Part shown: piece by piece, positions 1-7,205 of the stretch
Layout of the letters: the number at the start of each line of letters is the position of its first letter
Numbering within the stretch: the stretch's first letter is position 1
Source: Candidatus Woesearchaeota archaeon
GTDB taxonomy: Archaea; Nanobdellota; Nanobdellia; Woesearchaeales; ARS49
NCBI GenBank assembly: GCA_014729505.1
Contig: WJJS01000002.1
Span: 1-44,073 of the forward strand
DNA: 44,073 nucleotides
Reading direction: 5' to 3'
Made by a program: the position numbers and the translations under genes
Notes under the pieces: model-generated
Seen by the model: the letters and a program-made list of their open reading frames with translations, nothing else
Databases searched by the model: none
Told to the model about the DNA's origin: nothing

Positions 1-140
1 ACTGTTTGCGGCTTTTTGCCGACAATCTGGGAAATCTCAGACAAATACAACGGCTTGTCGCGAAGAGCTAACAAAATTTGACGGCGTACTTCGCTTGCCA
101 GAGCTTTGTGTAATACCTGGCGATACATGTGTGGCGGCAT
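1..140 (-). CDS. ArsR-like winged-helix transcriptional regulator (partial, C-terminus off window)
   Basis: The gene enters from the left edge; about 46 N-terminal residues are visible, beginning MPPHMYRQVLHKALASEVRR. The stretch RRQILLALRDKPLYLSEISQ followed by IVGKKPQTV reads as the first helices and recognition helix of an ArsR/ArnR-type winged helix-turn-helix, a family that usually represses its own or a neighbouring promoter. I chose the ATG at 140 because a TATATA box at 163-168 lies about 26 bases upstream, the spacing seen for leaderless archaeal genes; an in-frame ATG at 128 is the alternative. The promoter sits inside a repeated operator-like motif (154-236), which suggests autoregulation. 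The sensing domain is outside the window, so the ligand cannot be guessed. Confidence 0.7.
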   Translation of the reverse strand, partial: MPPHMYRQVLHKALASEVRRQILLALRDKPLYLSEISQIVGKKPQT

Positions 141-153
141 AGCATAAGATAAT

Positions 154-236
154 CGATCTTTCTATATAACTCTATTGTTTCGAATTATATAGAAATATCG
201 AAACTATTATATACTAGTTTTCCATATTTCTAGTAA
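154..236. promoter_or_regulatory. Divergent promoter with three copies of a TAGAAATAT operator-like motif
   Basis: Three copies of a motif near TAGAAATATsGAAA alternate in orientation: inverted at 154-169, direct at 185-204 and inverted at 217-236. The first two form a 16-bp inverted repeat with one mismatch and a 15-base loop. The copy at 154-169 covers the TATA of the leftward regulator; the other two flank the TATTATATA box at 205-213 of the rightward small ORF. The placement fits operators for the regulator at 1-140, which is inference. Confidence 0.55.
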
Positions 237-256
237 AACCGAAATGGAGGGAGATT

Positions 257-364
257 ATGCCACCACATGTCACACAACGATGGCGTTGTCACGAACCCAC
301 ACATACAGAAATCGTGGAACGCTTAAAACGAATAGAAGAACTCCTGCGCGCACTCACACAGTAG
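257..364 (+). CDS. Small 35-residue protein with strong Shine-Dalgarno
   Basis: This short ORF starts at ATG 257, six bases after a GGAGG at 246-250, and stops at TAG 362-364. A TATTATATA box at 205-213 gives a predicted start of transcription near 235. The peptide begins MPPHVTQRWRCHEPTH and ends with an amphipathic helix rich in Glu, Arg and Leu (IVERLKRIEELLRALTQ), so it could dimerise or bind a partner. It is divergent from the winged-helix regulator and ends four bases before the aIF2-gamma stop, convergent to it. Its first residues MPPH match those of the regulator, possibly a trace of an inverted duplication of the start region. I recognise no family; a real but tiny gene is likely given the ribosome site. 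Confidence 0.45.
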   Translation: MPPHVTQRWRCHEPTHTEIVERLKRIEELLRALTQ

Positions 365-368
365 CGCG

Positions 369-1625
369 CTATTTTTTCTTTTTCTTTTCCACAATAATGC
401 CATAACCAATAAGACGCCAGCGTTGTGCCATACGACGAGAAATAGTTACACGAGCTTGAAGTTGCGCACAAACAGGGCGCTTCAAGACAAGATCAACGTG
501 CTTCTTACTAATACCTCTCACGATACCGACAGTCGCAGCACTATTCACATTCAACATAAACACTTCGCCCTTCTTAATCTGGTCGACAAGAAGCTTGTCC
601 TTTGTACCCACAGCCCGATCCAATAAATGCGTTTCAAGCAAAAGCTCGTTCCAGACTGGAGGAAGTTTTCCAACACTGCCAACAACAGAGCCGACCAATT
701 GGTCAGACTTCACAATAGAGGGATCAAGACCTGTTAAAATCGCAAAACTACCGCCAGGACCGACCTGCTTTACCTGCTGATTACCGGCGTGAATCGACAC
801 TATCTTTGTCTTCAAAGGCCTCCAATCAACCTTCTGCTTACCACCAACGTTAACACCTGGCAGGACTTCAATTTCTTGCCCGGATTTCAACATGCCTTGA
901 CGAAGCATGCCGCCAAGTACACCACCAAGCATCTTCTGCGGATCAGAACCAGGCTTGTTAATATCAAAACTACGCGCAACAAGCATACTAGGATCGGCCT
1001 TGACTTCGCGTTTTGGCGTCGGGACCAATTCTTCAATTACTGATAAGAGTACGTCAAGATTAATGCCATGTGTTGCACTCATAGGAATAATCGGCGCATC
1101 CGCATATGACGAGTTTGACAAAAACTCCTTGATCTGCTTGTAATTCTTCTCAGCCTGTTCTTCAGTCACCAAATCAACCTTATTTTGAACTACAATAAGC
1201 TTTTCGATACCAACAATCTCAAGAGCCTGCAAATGCTCAAGAGTCTGCGGTTGAGGACATTTCTCATTTGCAGCAATCATAAGCAAAGCACCATCCATAA
1301 TATTAGCACCGCACAACATCGTCGCCATCAAACTCTCATGGCCAGGAGCATCAACCAAAGAAATAGCACGCACTAACTTTGCAGGACCGCCACAAGACAC
1401 ACATTTGTCCGTCACAGAAAACGCTTCAGGCTCCTTGCATTTCGCACATTTATACACAGAAATATCTGCGTACCCAAGACGGATGGTAATACCGCGCTTA
1501 ATCTCTTCACTGTGCGTATCAGCCCATTTACCAGACAAAGCCTTTACCAAACTCGTCTTACCATGATCAACATGACCTATCAGGCCGATGCTAATCTCTG
1601 GCTGCACAGTAGCTTTCTTCCCCAT
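369..1625 (-). CDS. eif2g: Translation initiation factor aIF2 subunit gamma
   Basis: This 418-residue GTPase is the core subunit of archaeal initiation factor 2, which carries Met-tRNAi to the small ribosomal subunit. The G domain shows GHVDHGKT (P-loop, residues 17-24), DAPGHE (G3) and NKVD (G4). The C-x2-C...C-x2-C zinc knuckle typical of aIF2-gamma (CAKCKE...CVSCGG) follows switch 1. The two beta-barrel domains follow (VARSFDINKPG...GGVLGG) and the chain ends in a lysine run. Length is normal for the family. The ATG at 1625 has a TTTATAAA box at 1648-1655, 26 bases upstream, so the mRNA is probably leaderless. It is monocistronic and convergent with the 35-residue ORF. Confidence 0.97.
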   Translation of the reverse strand: MGKKATVQPEISIGLIGHVDHGKTSLVKALSGKWADTHSEEIKRGITIRLGYADISVYKCAKCKEPEAFSVTDKCVSCGGPAKLVRAISLVDAPGHESLMATMLCGANIMDGALLMIAANEKCPQPQTLEHLQALEIVGIEKLIVVQNKVDLVTEEQAEKNYKQIKEFLSNSSYADAPIIPMSATHGINLDVLLSVIEELVPTPKREVKADPSMLVARSFDINKPGSDPQKMLGGVLGGMLRQGMLKSGQEIEVLPGVNVGGKQKVDWRPLKTKIVSIHAGNQQVKQVGPGGSFAILTGLDPSIVKSDQLVGSVVGSVGKLPPVWNELLLETHLLDRAVGTKDKLLVDQIKKGEVFMLNVNSAATVGIVRGISKKHVDLVLKRPVCAQLQARVTISRRMAQRWRLIGYGIIVEKKKKK

Positions 1626-1647
1626 ACTTACGCAAAAAAGACGGCCC

Positions 1648-1655
1648 TTTATAAA
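1648..1655 (-). promoter_or_regulatory. TATA box of aIF2-gamma
   Basis: TTTATAAA is centred 26-27 bases before the aIF2-gamma ATG, the spacing expected for a leaderless archaeal transcript. Being palindromic, it could also serve the rightward gene at 1707 with a leader of roughly 29 bases. Confidence 0.7.
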
Positions 1656-1706
1656 TCTTGTTCAAGCACAACATTCAAAAAGATACACTGCTTCCTTCAA
1701 AAAACA

Positions 1707-2102
1707 ATGAACATTTACGATATTGAAAAAGAAGTGCATCTGCTCAAAGAAAAAAACGATGCACTCGTCTCATACGTTCAAGGACTAACTGCAGAAAAAA
1801 CAGTCCGCCATGCGTTTTCAGTCGATGTAGAAAACGCCCATACCTCAGTATACATGGCACTCGACATAGCCAAACGATACATTAAAGGAACAGCTACGCA
1901 ACAAGCACTGCTCAGCGCAATAGATATCATTGACTCACAACTCAACGATTGGAAGTTTACAGGAGCACAACTCGAAAGCCATCTCAACACACAACAATTA
2001 ATACGATTAGAACAACTCAATGACGACTTTCTCGAACAATTTCGCGTGTGCGTTGCACAACTGCGCACACTTGCTATGCGGCACGATTACTCTTCGTTCT
2101 AA
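1707..2102 (+). CDS. Hypothetical helical protein (131 residues)
   Basis: I start this gene at ATG 1707 (MNIYDIEKEVHLLKEKNDAL) because the longer upstream reading would overlap the aIF2-gamma coding sequence on the other strand. The product is soluble and almost wholly helical: residues 5-35 look like a short coiled coil, followed by VDVENAHTSVYMALDIAKRY, a helical hairpin, and a C-terminal helix with QLIRLEQLNDDFLEQFRVCV. No catalytic motif, cysteine cluster or membrane segment is visible. The 3' end overlaps the convergent kinase gene by 29 bases. I do not recognise the family. A small adaptor or helical-bundle protein is all that can be said. Confidence 0.65.
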   Translation: MNIYDIEKEVHLLKEKNDALVSYVQGLTAEKTVRHAFSVDVENAHTSVYMALDIAKRYIKGTATQQALLSAIDIIDSQLNDWKFTGAQLESHLNTQQLIRLEQLNDDFLEQFRVCVAQLRTLAMRHDYSSF

Positions 2103-2892
2103 AACGCTGCAAATCCTCATAGACACGGTGAGCAGACTCATAACGATGCTCTGGTTCGCGCTCCAACAAATGAAGAGCAATGTCAGATAATCTCGTCGGC
2201 ACGTCATCATACAGATCAGACGGAGCATCAGGCACCTGATAGAGCTGACGCAAACGCAGACTCTCAACAGAATCTGCAACAAAAGGATACTCGCCCGTCA
2301 AACAGCGATACAAGGACACGCCAAGACTATACAAATCACAACGCGCAGTACCGCGCAACACCCATAACTCAGGAGCCATATACAACGGAGAACCATACAC
2401 CACTCCCTCTTCATCCAAGGACTCCACGTCAGGATTACAAGACAAACCAAAATCAATAAGTACTGCCTTCTTACCAGTTATCATAATATTATCCGGCTTG
2501 ACATCACGATGCCACACCTCAGAGTCATGACATGCCCGCAGCGCAGAAGAAAGATCTGAAAAAATAGCAGCCGTACGATCAGGAGAAATCCTCGTAGCAC
2601 TTTTCAGCATGCGTCCAAGTGAACGACCACCCACATGCGGAAACACCAAACAAGGCATCTGATCACACTCACTGCGATAATCCAACAAAGAAATTATCGA
2701 TTCATGACGCACACGCTGCAAAGAAGTTTTTTCCCGCACATACGAATGAGTCCCATCGCCAGGAAACTTAATAACAACCAACCCCTGAGGAGAAGTACCT
2801 AAATACACCGGTTGAAAAGAATCATCGATCGGACTAATCGTGCGATAAGGACCTTTTCCAAGAGCGCCGCGAAACCACAAAGACTGACCCAT
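2074..2892 (-). CDS. Eukaryotic-like Ser/Thr protein kinase (second of tandem pair)
   Basis: This 272-residue protein is a stand-alone kinase domain with nearly all Hanks motifs: VVIKF with Lys42, an alpha-C Glu54, HRDVKPDN with Asp130 and Asn135, DFG with Asp147, GSPLYMAPE (167-175) and CDLYSLG with Asp186. It should therefore be an active ATP-dependent protein kinase. The glycine-rich loop is degenerate. No sensor, membrane helix or extra domain is attached, so substrate choice must come from partners. I start at ATG 2892, two bases after the stop of the upstream kinase, with a GGAG upstream; a start at 2943 would add 17 unconserved residues and overlap the neighbour by 50 bases. The pair is surely co-transcribed. 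Confidence 0.9.
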   Translation of the reverse strand: MGQSLWFRGALGKGPYRTISPIDDSFQPVYLGTSPQGLVVIKFPGDGTHSYVREKTSLQRVRHESIISLLDYRSECDQMPCLVFPHVGGRSLGRMLKSATRISPDRTAAIFSDLSSALRACHDSEVWHRDVKPDNIMITGKKAVLIDFGLSCNPDVESLDEEGVVYGSPLYMAPELWVLRGTARCDLYSLGVSLYRCLTGEYPFVADSVESLRLRQLYQVPDAPSDLYDDVPTRLSDIALHLLEREPEHRYESAHRVYEDLQRFRTKSNRAA

Positions 2893-2893
2893 A

Positions 2894-3937
2894 CTATGCT
2901 GCTCTCCGCGGCCGAGAAATAACCGGCTTGTTCTGCTCTTCAATCAGTCTACGAGCTTCTTCAAACGTCGGATATTGTGAAAGATCGCGATCAGGCAATA
3001 ACTGAACCGTTTCCGCCTTTGCAAGAGCGCCCTTGTTCACCGCGATATAAGCTTTACGCTCTCGAGGAACCGCGCGCAACGTAGTAACAAATTCCTGTGC
3101 ACTAGACAAACGATCCTCAGGTTTAGTTTGCAAAGCATGCAAGACTACATCAGATAACTCGACAGGAATTGAAGGATCAATATCGGTTAGCGGCGTTGCC
3201 TTTCCATGAAGACGCGTGCGAATAGTATTAGACATACTTTGCATGGCCAAATCAACATATGCCGAACCATCAGGCCCGTCAAGAAATGCAGGATCAATAC
3301 CTCTTGAAGGATTCCTGCGCACCATCTCACGCAATTGTTCTCGAAACCATCCCCTATACGGATCTTGACCAGTAAACAATCCATGAGCAAGCACGCCAAG
3401 CGAATACACATCGCTTCTGGCATCCGCATTACCAGCAAAAGCCTCAGAGCTCATATAGAGAGGGGTGCCAAAAACCGAATCATCTTGAGGTGTCATCCAG
3501 GAAGGAAAATCAGGATGATCGCACAAACCATAATCGAGGAGCACGACATCATCGCCAGTGCGCATCACATTTGCAGGCTTCACATCGCGATGAACAAAAC
3601 CGTGCGCGTGCGTATCAACCAAACCTTCAGCGATCTTTTGGACAATCGAGATACCCTCAAACAAGGGCAAGGGATCTGAAGATTCATACAATGTTTTCCC
3701 AGAAATGAAAGGAAACACAATATATTCAGGACCTGCATCGAGCACCTTGACAACCCTCTCACTATCAATAGTAGTTAACGCACGGCGCTCACGCTCAAGA
3801 GGAAACACATCATGCACTTCATCGCCCTGCATTTTGATAACGCACCGAGCGTTGGTCTTCTTATCATAGGCCAGGTACGCGCCCTGAGCAGTGCCGCCAA
3901 GCCTGTCCCGTATTTCGTATCGCAGAGGTAATGTCAT
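2894..3937 (-). CDS. Eukaryotic-like Ser/Thr protein kinase (first of tandem pair)
   Basis: This 347-residue kinase opens with a canonical lobe (YEIRDRLGG...VIKM with Lys35, Glu50), then HRDVKPAN (Asp118, Asn123), a DYG in place of DFG (Asp135) and GTPLYMSSE where APE is usual. Catalytic residues are kept, so activity is plausible despite the variant activation segment. The domain ends near residue 290; about 55 further residues contain a basic segment and a C-terminal RPRR. ATG 3937 is preferred: AAGGTG lies just upstream and a TTTATAAA box at 3975-3982 would give a leader of about 16 bases. An upstream in-frame ATG at 3967 is too close to that TATA. It leads the two-kinase operon. Confidence 0.9.
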   Translation of the reverse strand: MTLPLRYEIRDRLGGTAQGAYLAYDKKTNARCVIKMQGDEVHDVFPLERERRALTTIDSERVVKVLDAGPEYIVFPFISGKTLYESSDPLPLFEGISIVQKIAEGLVDTHAHGFVHRDVKPANVMRTGDDVVLLDYGLCDHPDFPSWMTPQDDSVFGTPLYMSSEAFAGNADARSDVYSLGVLAHGLFTGQDPYRGWFREQLREMVRRNPSRGIDPAFLDGPDGSAYVDLAMQSMSNTIRTRLHGKATPLTDIDPSIPVELSDVVLHALQTKPEDRLSSAQEFVTTLRAVPRERKAYIAVNKGALAKAETVQLLPDRDLSQYPTFEEARRLIEEQNKPVISRPRRAA

Positions 3938-3974
3938 ACTGCACCTTTTTGCAGTACACTCAGGCAATTCAGCC

Positions 3975-3982
3975 TTTATAAA
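3975..3982 (-). promoter_or_regulatory. TATA box of the tandem kinase operon
   Basis: TTTATAAA lies 42 bases before the ATG at 3937, so transcription should start near 3953 and include an AAGGTG ribosome site. This differs from the leaderless pattern of most genes here. Confidence 0.55.
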
Positions 3983-4021
3983 TCTTACTGATTATTATCA
4001 CTAATTAGTGGTAAATCTTTG

Positions 4022-4064
4022 TTTTGTGGGTGTGCTTTCACCTCACAAACAACATCCCACAAAA
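4022..4064 (-). terminator. Inverted repeat after the MoxR operon
   Basis: TTTTGTGGG at 4022-4030 pairs with CCCACAAAA at 4056-4064 around a 25-base interior that can form a further short stem. It lies 15 bases beyond the DUF58 stop and before the kinase promoter. A transcript-end structure is likely, though it could also be a regulatory site. Confidence 0.4.
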
Positions 4065-4078
4065 TCCGAGACTCAAGA

Positions 4079-4936
4079 TCACTTCGCACTCAGCACCTCA
4101 TAAAAAGCATCATAAATAGGCGTTTCAGTCGACACGGTGTAAAACGAAGAATTCGTCTCTTCACACAGCTGCTTAATCGCAGCATTATGCTTGGAGAGTA
4201 AACGCAAATACTTCTTACGCAGCGCAGGAGAAATATACGTGCGTAACACATCAGAGGTTTCCAAATCCTTCAACTTATACGAGCCTTCAAGCATCAATTT
4301 CAATTCCACAGGATCCAACACCTGCACAAATTTTACCTGATTCTTGCGCAACTTCAACAATACATTCTTAATCTCGTCAAGATCATACAAGAAATCAGAG
4401 ATGACAATCACCAAACTCTTAGAATCAATCAAACGCTTGTAACTAGAAATCGAACTTTCAAACGAGGTCTTACCCTTTGGCTTACGATTATTCAACACAT
4501 CAAACATCTGCGCAAGTTGACGACGACCTCGCTTAGGACGATACGTAAGCAAACGTTCATCAAAAGTCGACAAGACAAAACGTTCATTGTTACGAAGAGC
4601 AATATACGCAAAACCAATAGCCATCATCGCAGCATACGTCGACTTCAACATCTTATGAGAACCAAAACCCATACTACCACTAAAATCAACAAGGACATGC
4701 ACCGTCAAATTACGCTCTTCTTCAAACCGCTTGATAAACAGTTTGTCAGTGCGACCAAAGACTTTCCAATCAACATGACGAATATCATCACCCTCAGTAT
4801 AAATCGTGTGATCTGCAAACAACAAACCCTGACCAATCTCCTTAGACCGTCGCTCACCAGAATAGTTCGACGTGAGATTCTTACGAATAATCAACGTGAG
4901 CTTATCCAACTTTTGCAAAAACGAAAGATCAATCAT
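4079..4936 (-). CDS. DUF58 domain protein (vWA-like), MoxR partner
   Basis: This 285-residue soluble protein matches the DUF58 family: the segment SGERRSKEIGQGLLFADHT, then EGDDIRHVDWKVFGRTDKLF and FEEERNLTVHVLVDFSGSMG, where DFSGS is the metal-site motif of a von Willebrand A-like fold. DUF58 proteins are almost always encoded next to MoxR AAA+ ATPases and act in assembling or maturing surface or metal-containing complexes. Here its ATG overlaps the MoxR stop codon (4936), so translation is coupled. It is the last gene of a six-gene operon and is followed by an inverted repeat. Length is typical of the family. Confidence 0.93.
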   Translation of the reverse strand: MIDLSFLQKLDKLTLIIRKNLTSNYSGERRSKEIGQGLLFADHTIYTEGDDIRHVDWKVFGRTDKLFIKRFEEERNLTVHVLVDFSGSMGFGSHKMLKSTYAAMMAIGFAYIALRNNERFVLSTFDERLLTYRPKRGRRQLAQMFDVLNNRKPKGKTSFESSISSYKRLIDSKSLVIVISDFLYDLDEIKNVLLKLRKNQVKFVQVLDPVELKLMLEGSYKLKDLETSDVLRTYISPALRKKYLRLLSKHNAAIKQLCEETNSSFYTVSTETPIYDAFYEVLSAK

Positions 4937-5868
4937 TAGAACAGTTTCTTGATCAGATCATCATGCGACAAACCCTCACGCTCCGCTTCAAACGTCGGAA
5001 TAATACGATGACGAAGCACAGGAAACGCCATTTCCTTAATATCTTCAGTACTCACATATTTACGACCCTGCAACAACGCACGAGCCTTTGCAGCAAGCGT
5101 CAAACCAATAGACGCACGAGGAGACGCACCATACTCAATCAAGTCCTTCATATTACGAGACTTATTAACTATCTTCACGATATACTGCTGCAAATCATTC
5201 TTAATCGGCACCTGCCGCGTCAAACGCTGCAATGCAGCAAGATCAGTTTTACGAAGCACTTTACGCAAAGTCGGAATCCTCGTATCACCACCATACATGT
5301 CAACAATACCCAACTCCTCCTCAACAGTCGGATACTCAACAAGAACCTTTAACAAAAAACGATCAGTCTGCGCTTCAGGCAAAGGATACGTACCCTCCTG
5401 TTCAATAGGGTTCTGCGTTGCCAACACAAAAAAAGGCGCATCAAGCTCATACGTCTCATTACCAACAGTAACCTGACGCTCCTGCATCGCCTCTAACATC
5501 GCCGCCTGCGTTTTAGGCGTTGCACGATTAATCTCATCAGCAAGCACGATATTGGCAAAAACAGGACCTTTTCGAAACTTAAAACTCCTTCTCCCAGACG
5601 AAGACTCCTCAATAATAGTCGTACCAGTAATATCCGAAGGCATTAAATCCGGCGTGTTTTGAATACGGGAAAAAGACAAATCCAGAACCTGCGCCAAGGT
5701 TTTAATTGCCAAGGTCTTGGCAAGACCAGGATACCCCTCCATTAACACATGCGAATTCGTCATTAAACCAGTAAGCAATTGCTGCACCATATCCTGCTGG
5801 CCAACAATCACCTTACTCATTTCATTAAAGAGCGCGTCGACGGTGCGTTTAACATCCTTGACTTCCAT
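4936..5868 (-). CDS. moxR: MoxR-family AAA+ ATPase
   Basis: A 310-residue MoxR ATPase. Motifs in order: Walker A GYPGLAKT (about 45-52), the conserved RIQNTPDLMPSDITGT block, Walker B VLADEINR with the MoxR signature ATPKTQAAMLEAMQE, sensor ATQNPIEQEGTYPLPEAQTDRF (in two pieces here) and a C-terminal helical lid with GASPRAS. MoxR proteins are chaperone-like remodellers that work with vWA-domain partners. It sits between a membrane protein (5871-6695) and DUF58, with a GGAGG-like ribosome site just before ATG 5868. All catalytic residues are present. Confidence 0.96.
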   Translation of the reverse strand: MEVKDVKRTVDALFNEMSKVIVGQQDMVQQLLTGLMTNSHVLMEGYPGLAKTLAIKTLAQVLDLSFSRIQNTPDLMPSDITGTTIIEESSSGRRSFKFRKGPVFANIVLADEINRATPKTQAAMLEAMQERQVTVGNETYELDAPFFVLATQNPIEQEGTYPLPEAQTDRFLLKVLVEYPTVEEELGIVDMYGGDTRIPTLRKVLRKTDLAALQRLTRQVPIKNDLQQYIVKIVNKSRNMKDLIEYGASPRASIGLTLAAKARALLQGRKYVSTEDIKEMAFPVLRHRIIPTFEAEREGLSHDDLIKKLF

Positions 5869-5870
5869 AA

Positions 5871-6695
5871 TTAACCTCCTTTAGTAATCTCGTTAAAATA
5901 GAATTTAACTATTTTACGATACTCCTTTGGTATATTTTCTTCATATGACGCATCATTACTTGCGACAATCTCGCGAGCAGCACGTTCCTGAGCAAAAGAA
6001 CGCCTTTCTGCATCCTGAATATCACTAATATCAATCTCACTCTCAACAGGTGATAAGGTAATCGCAAGTTCCTCTAAACCCAATTCTGCAAGTGATTCAT
6101 TACCATAAATATCGCCAGATTCATTTTCCTCATACTGAAGCAAAGAATCATCAAGTACATACGTGCCAAAAAAACGAGAATCCTTCAATTCCTCAACTGT
6201 CTGAGTAAAATCAAGAAAACGAACATCAAAAGCGGCAAGACCAACAATCAGTACGGACAACACCATCACCACAACAATTTTTCCAGCCATATTGCCAAAA
6301 CGAATAAAGTAAGAATTCTTAATGCGTCTCAATTGTCCAAGCGTTTCACGATGCAGTTCACGAACAACCTCATTATCAATCCTCATAGTATCATGAATAG
6401 TCGTCAGCACATGACGGAAGCCAGAAACTTGTTCCTGGTCAAGAATACTCTCTATCTCGTCGAGCGTTGCCCGACGCAATGTCTTAATTATCACGACCAT
6501 CATGAAGGGAAGGGCAGGAACAAAAGCGTAATACCATTTGAGCGAGACCAACTGCATAATCAACAAACTCACAAGAAAAATAATACTACACGTTAACACC
6601 GCACGGACAAGAGCAACCACACTAATCGCAGTCTTCAATTCCGCGAGCGCTCGACGCACCTGCCTTTTCAATGTAGGTTTTACGGGTTTAGGCAT
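5871..6695 (-). CDS. Membrane protein of the MoxR operon
   Basis: This 274-residue protein has a basic N-terminus, two adjoining membrane helices (about 31-50 and 54-71), a helical cytoplasmic-looking stretch (75-135) and a third helix (139-156), followed by an acidic tail of about 115 residues with DISDIQDAERRSFAQERA. I know no precise family; operons of this type often carry membrane proteins of variable sequence. Its stop is two bases before the MoxR start and its own start overlaps the coiled-coil gene by 16 bases, so it belongs to the same transcript. It may anchor the MoxR-DUF58 pair to the membrane, which is inference from context. Confidence 0.8.
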   Translation of the reverse strand: MPKPVKPTLKRQVRRALAELKTAISVVALVRAVLTCSIIFLVSLLIMQLVSLKWYYAFVPALPFMMVVIIKTLRRATLDEIESILDQEQVSGFRHVLTTIHDTMRIDNEVVRELHRETLGQLRRIKNSYFIRFGNMAGKIVVVMVLSVLIVGLAAFDVRFLDFTQTVEELKDSRFFGTYVLDDSLLQYEENESGDIYGNESLAELGLEELAITLSPVESEIDISDIQDAERRSFAQERAAREIVASNDASYEENIPKEYRKIVKFYFNEITKGG

Positions 6696-7180
6696 ACATC
6701 CAAATCTTCTTCACACTCATCCAACTCATTATCACAATTATTATACCTGCTCTGCCATAACGAGACATCATCCTCAAGATCTTCAACAGTCAACTCCAAC
6801 TCCGTCTTTTGTGCCTGAAGCGATGCCACATCCCGCTCCAACTGCGTCTTTTGCATCTCCAAACGATCGCGCTCATCCTTCGTATCGGCCAATTCATCCT
6901 CAGTATCTTCTAACTGTTGTTCCTTTTCAACAAATTTCTCAGTTAATTGTTCCTCACGAGTCTCCTTTAAACTGACATCAGCAGCAAGTTTTTCCAATTG
7001 CGCTTTACGTTCCTGCAAATCCTGCTCTGTCTGCTGCAACTGAGCATTCTTCTTATCAAATTCATAATTAATACCATCCAGACGGTCCTGAAAATACACC
7101 GTAGAACCAACAAGACCAACACTGGCAAGCAAGATCAGCAGTAACAAAACCATATTCGCATTTTTTGTAATCAGACTCAT
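6680..7180 (-). CDS. Membrane-anchored coiled-coil protein of the MoxR operon
   Basis: This 166-residue protein has an N-terminal membrane helix (about residues 10-29, MVLLLLILLASVGLVGSTVY) and then an unbroken coiled coil from about 30 to 145, very rich in Glu, Gln, Leu and Lys. It ends in an acidic, cysteine-containing segment (NNCDNELDECEEDLDVCLNP) with three Cys spaced for possible disulfides if exported. It sits between the large vWA gene and the three-helix membrane protein. It is probably a single-pass rod on the outer face of the membrane that oligomerises and scaffolds the vWA proteins. Coiled coils give unreliable matches, so no family name is offered. Confidence 0.8.
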   Translation of the reverse strand: MSLITKNANMVLLLLILLASVGLVGSTVYFQDRLDGINYEFDKKNAQLQQTEQDLQERKAQLEKLAADVSLKETREEQLTEKFVEKEQQLEDTEDELADTKDERDRLEMQKTQLERDVASLQAQKTELELTVEDLEDDVSLWQSRYNNCDNELDECEEDLDVCLNP

Positions 7181-7205
7181 AAGTGTACCTCAAATGTTTA
7201 CGTAT

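Noticed and set aside
1512-1706. N-terminal extension of the 131-residue gene
   Set aside because: It lies antisense to aIF2-gamma and its promoter; the sequence there is low in likely secondary structure and ATG 1707 is a better start.
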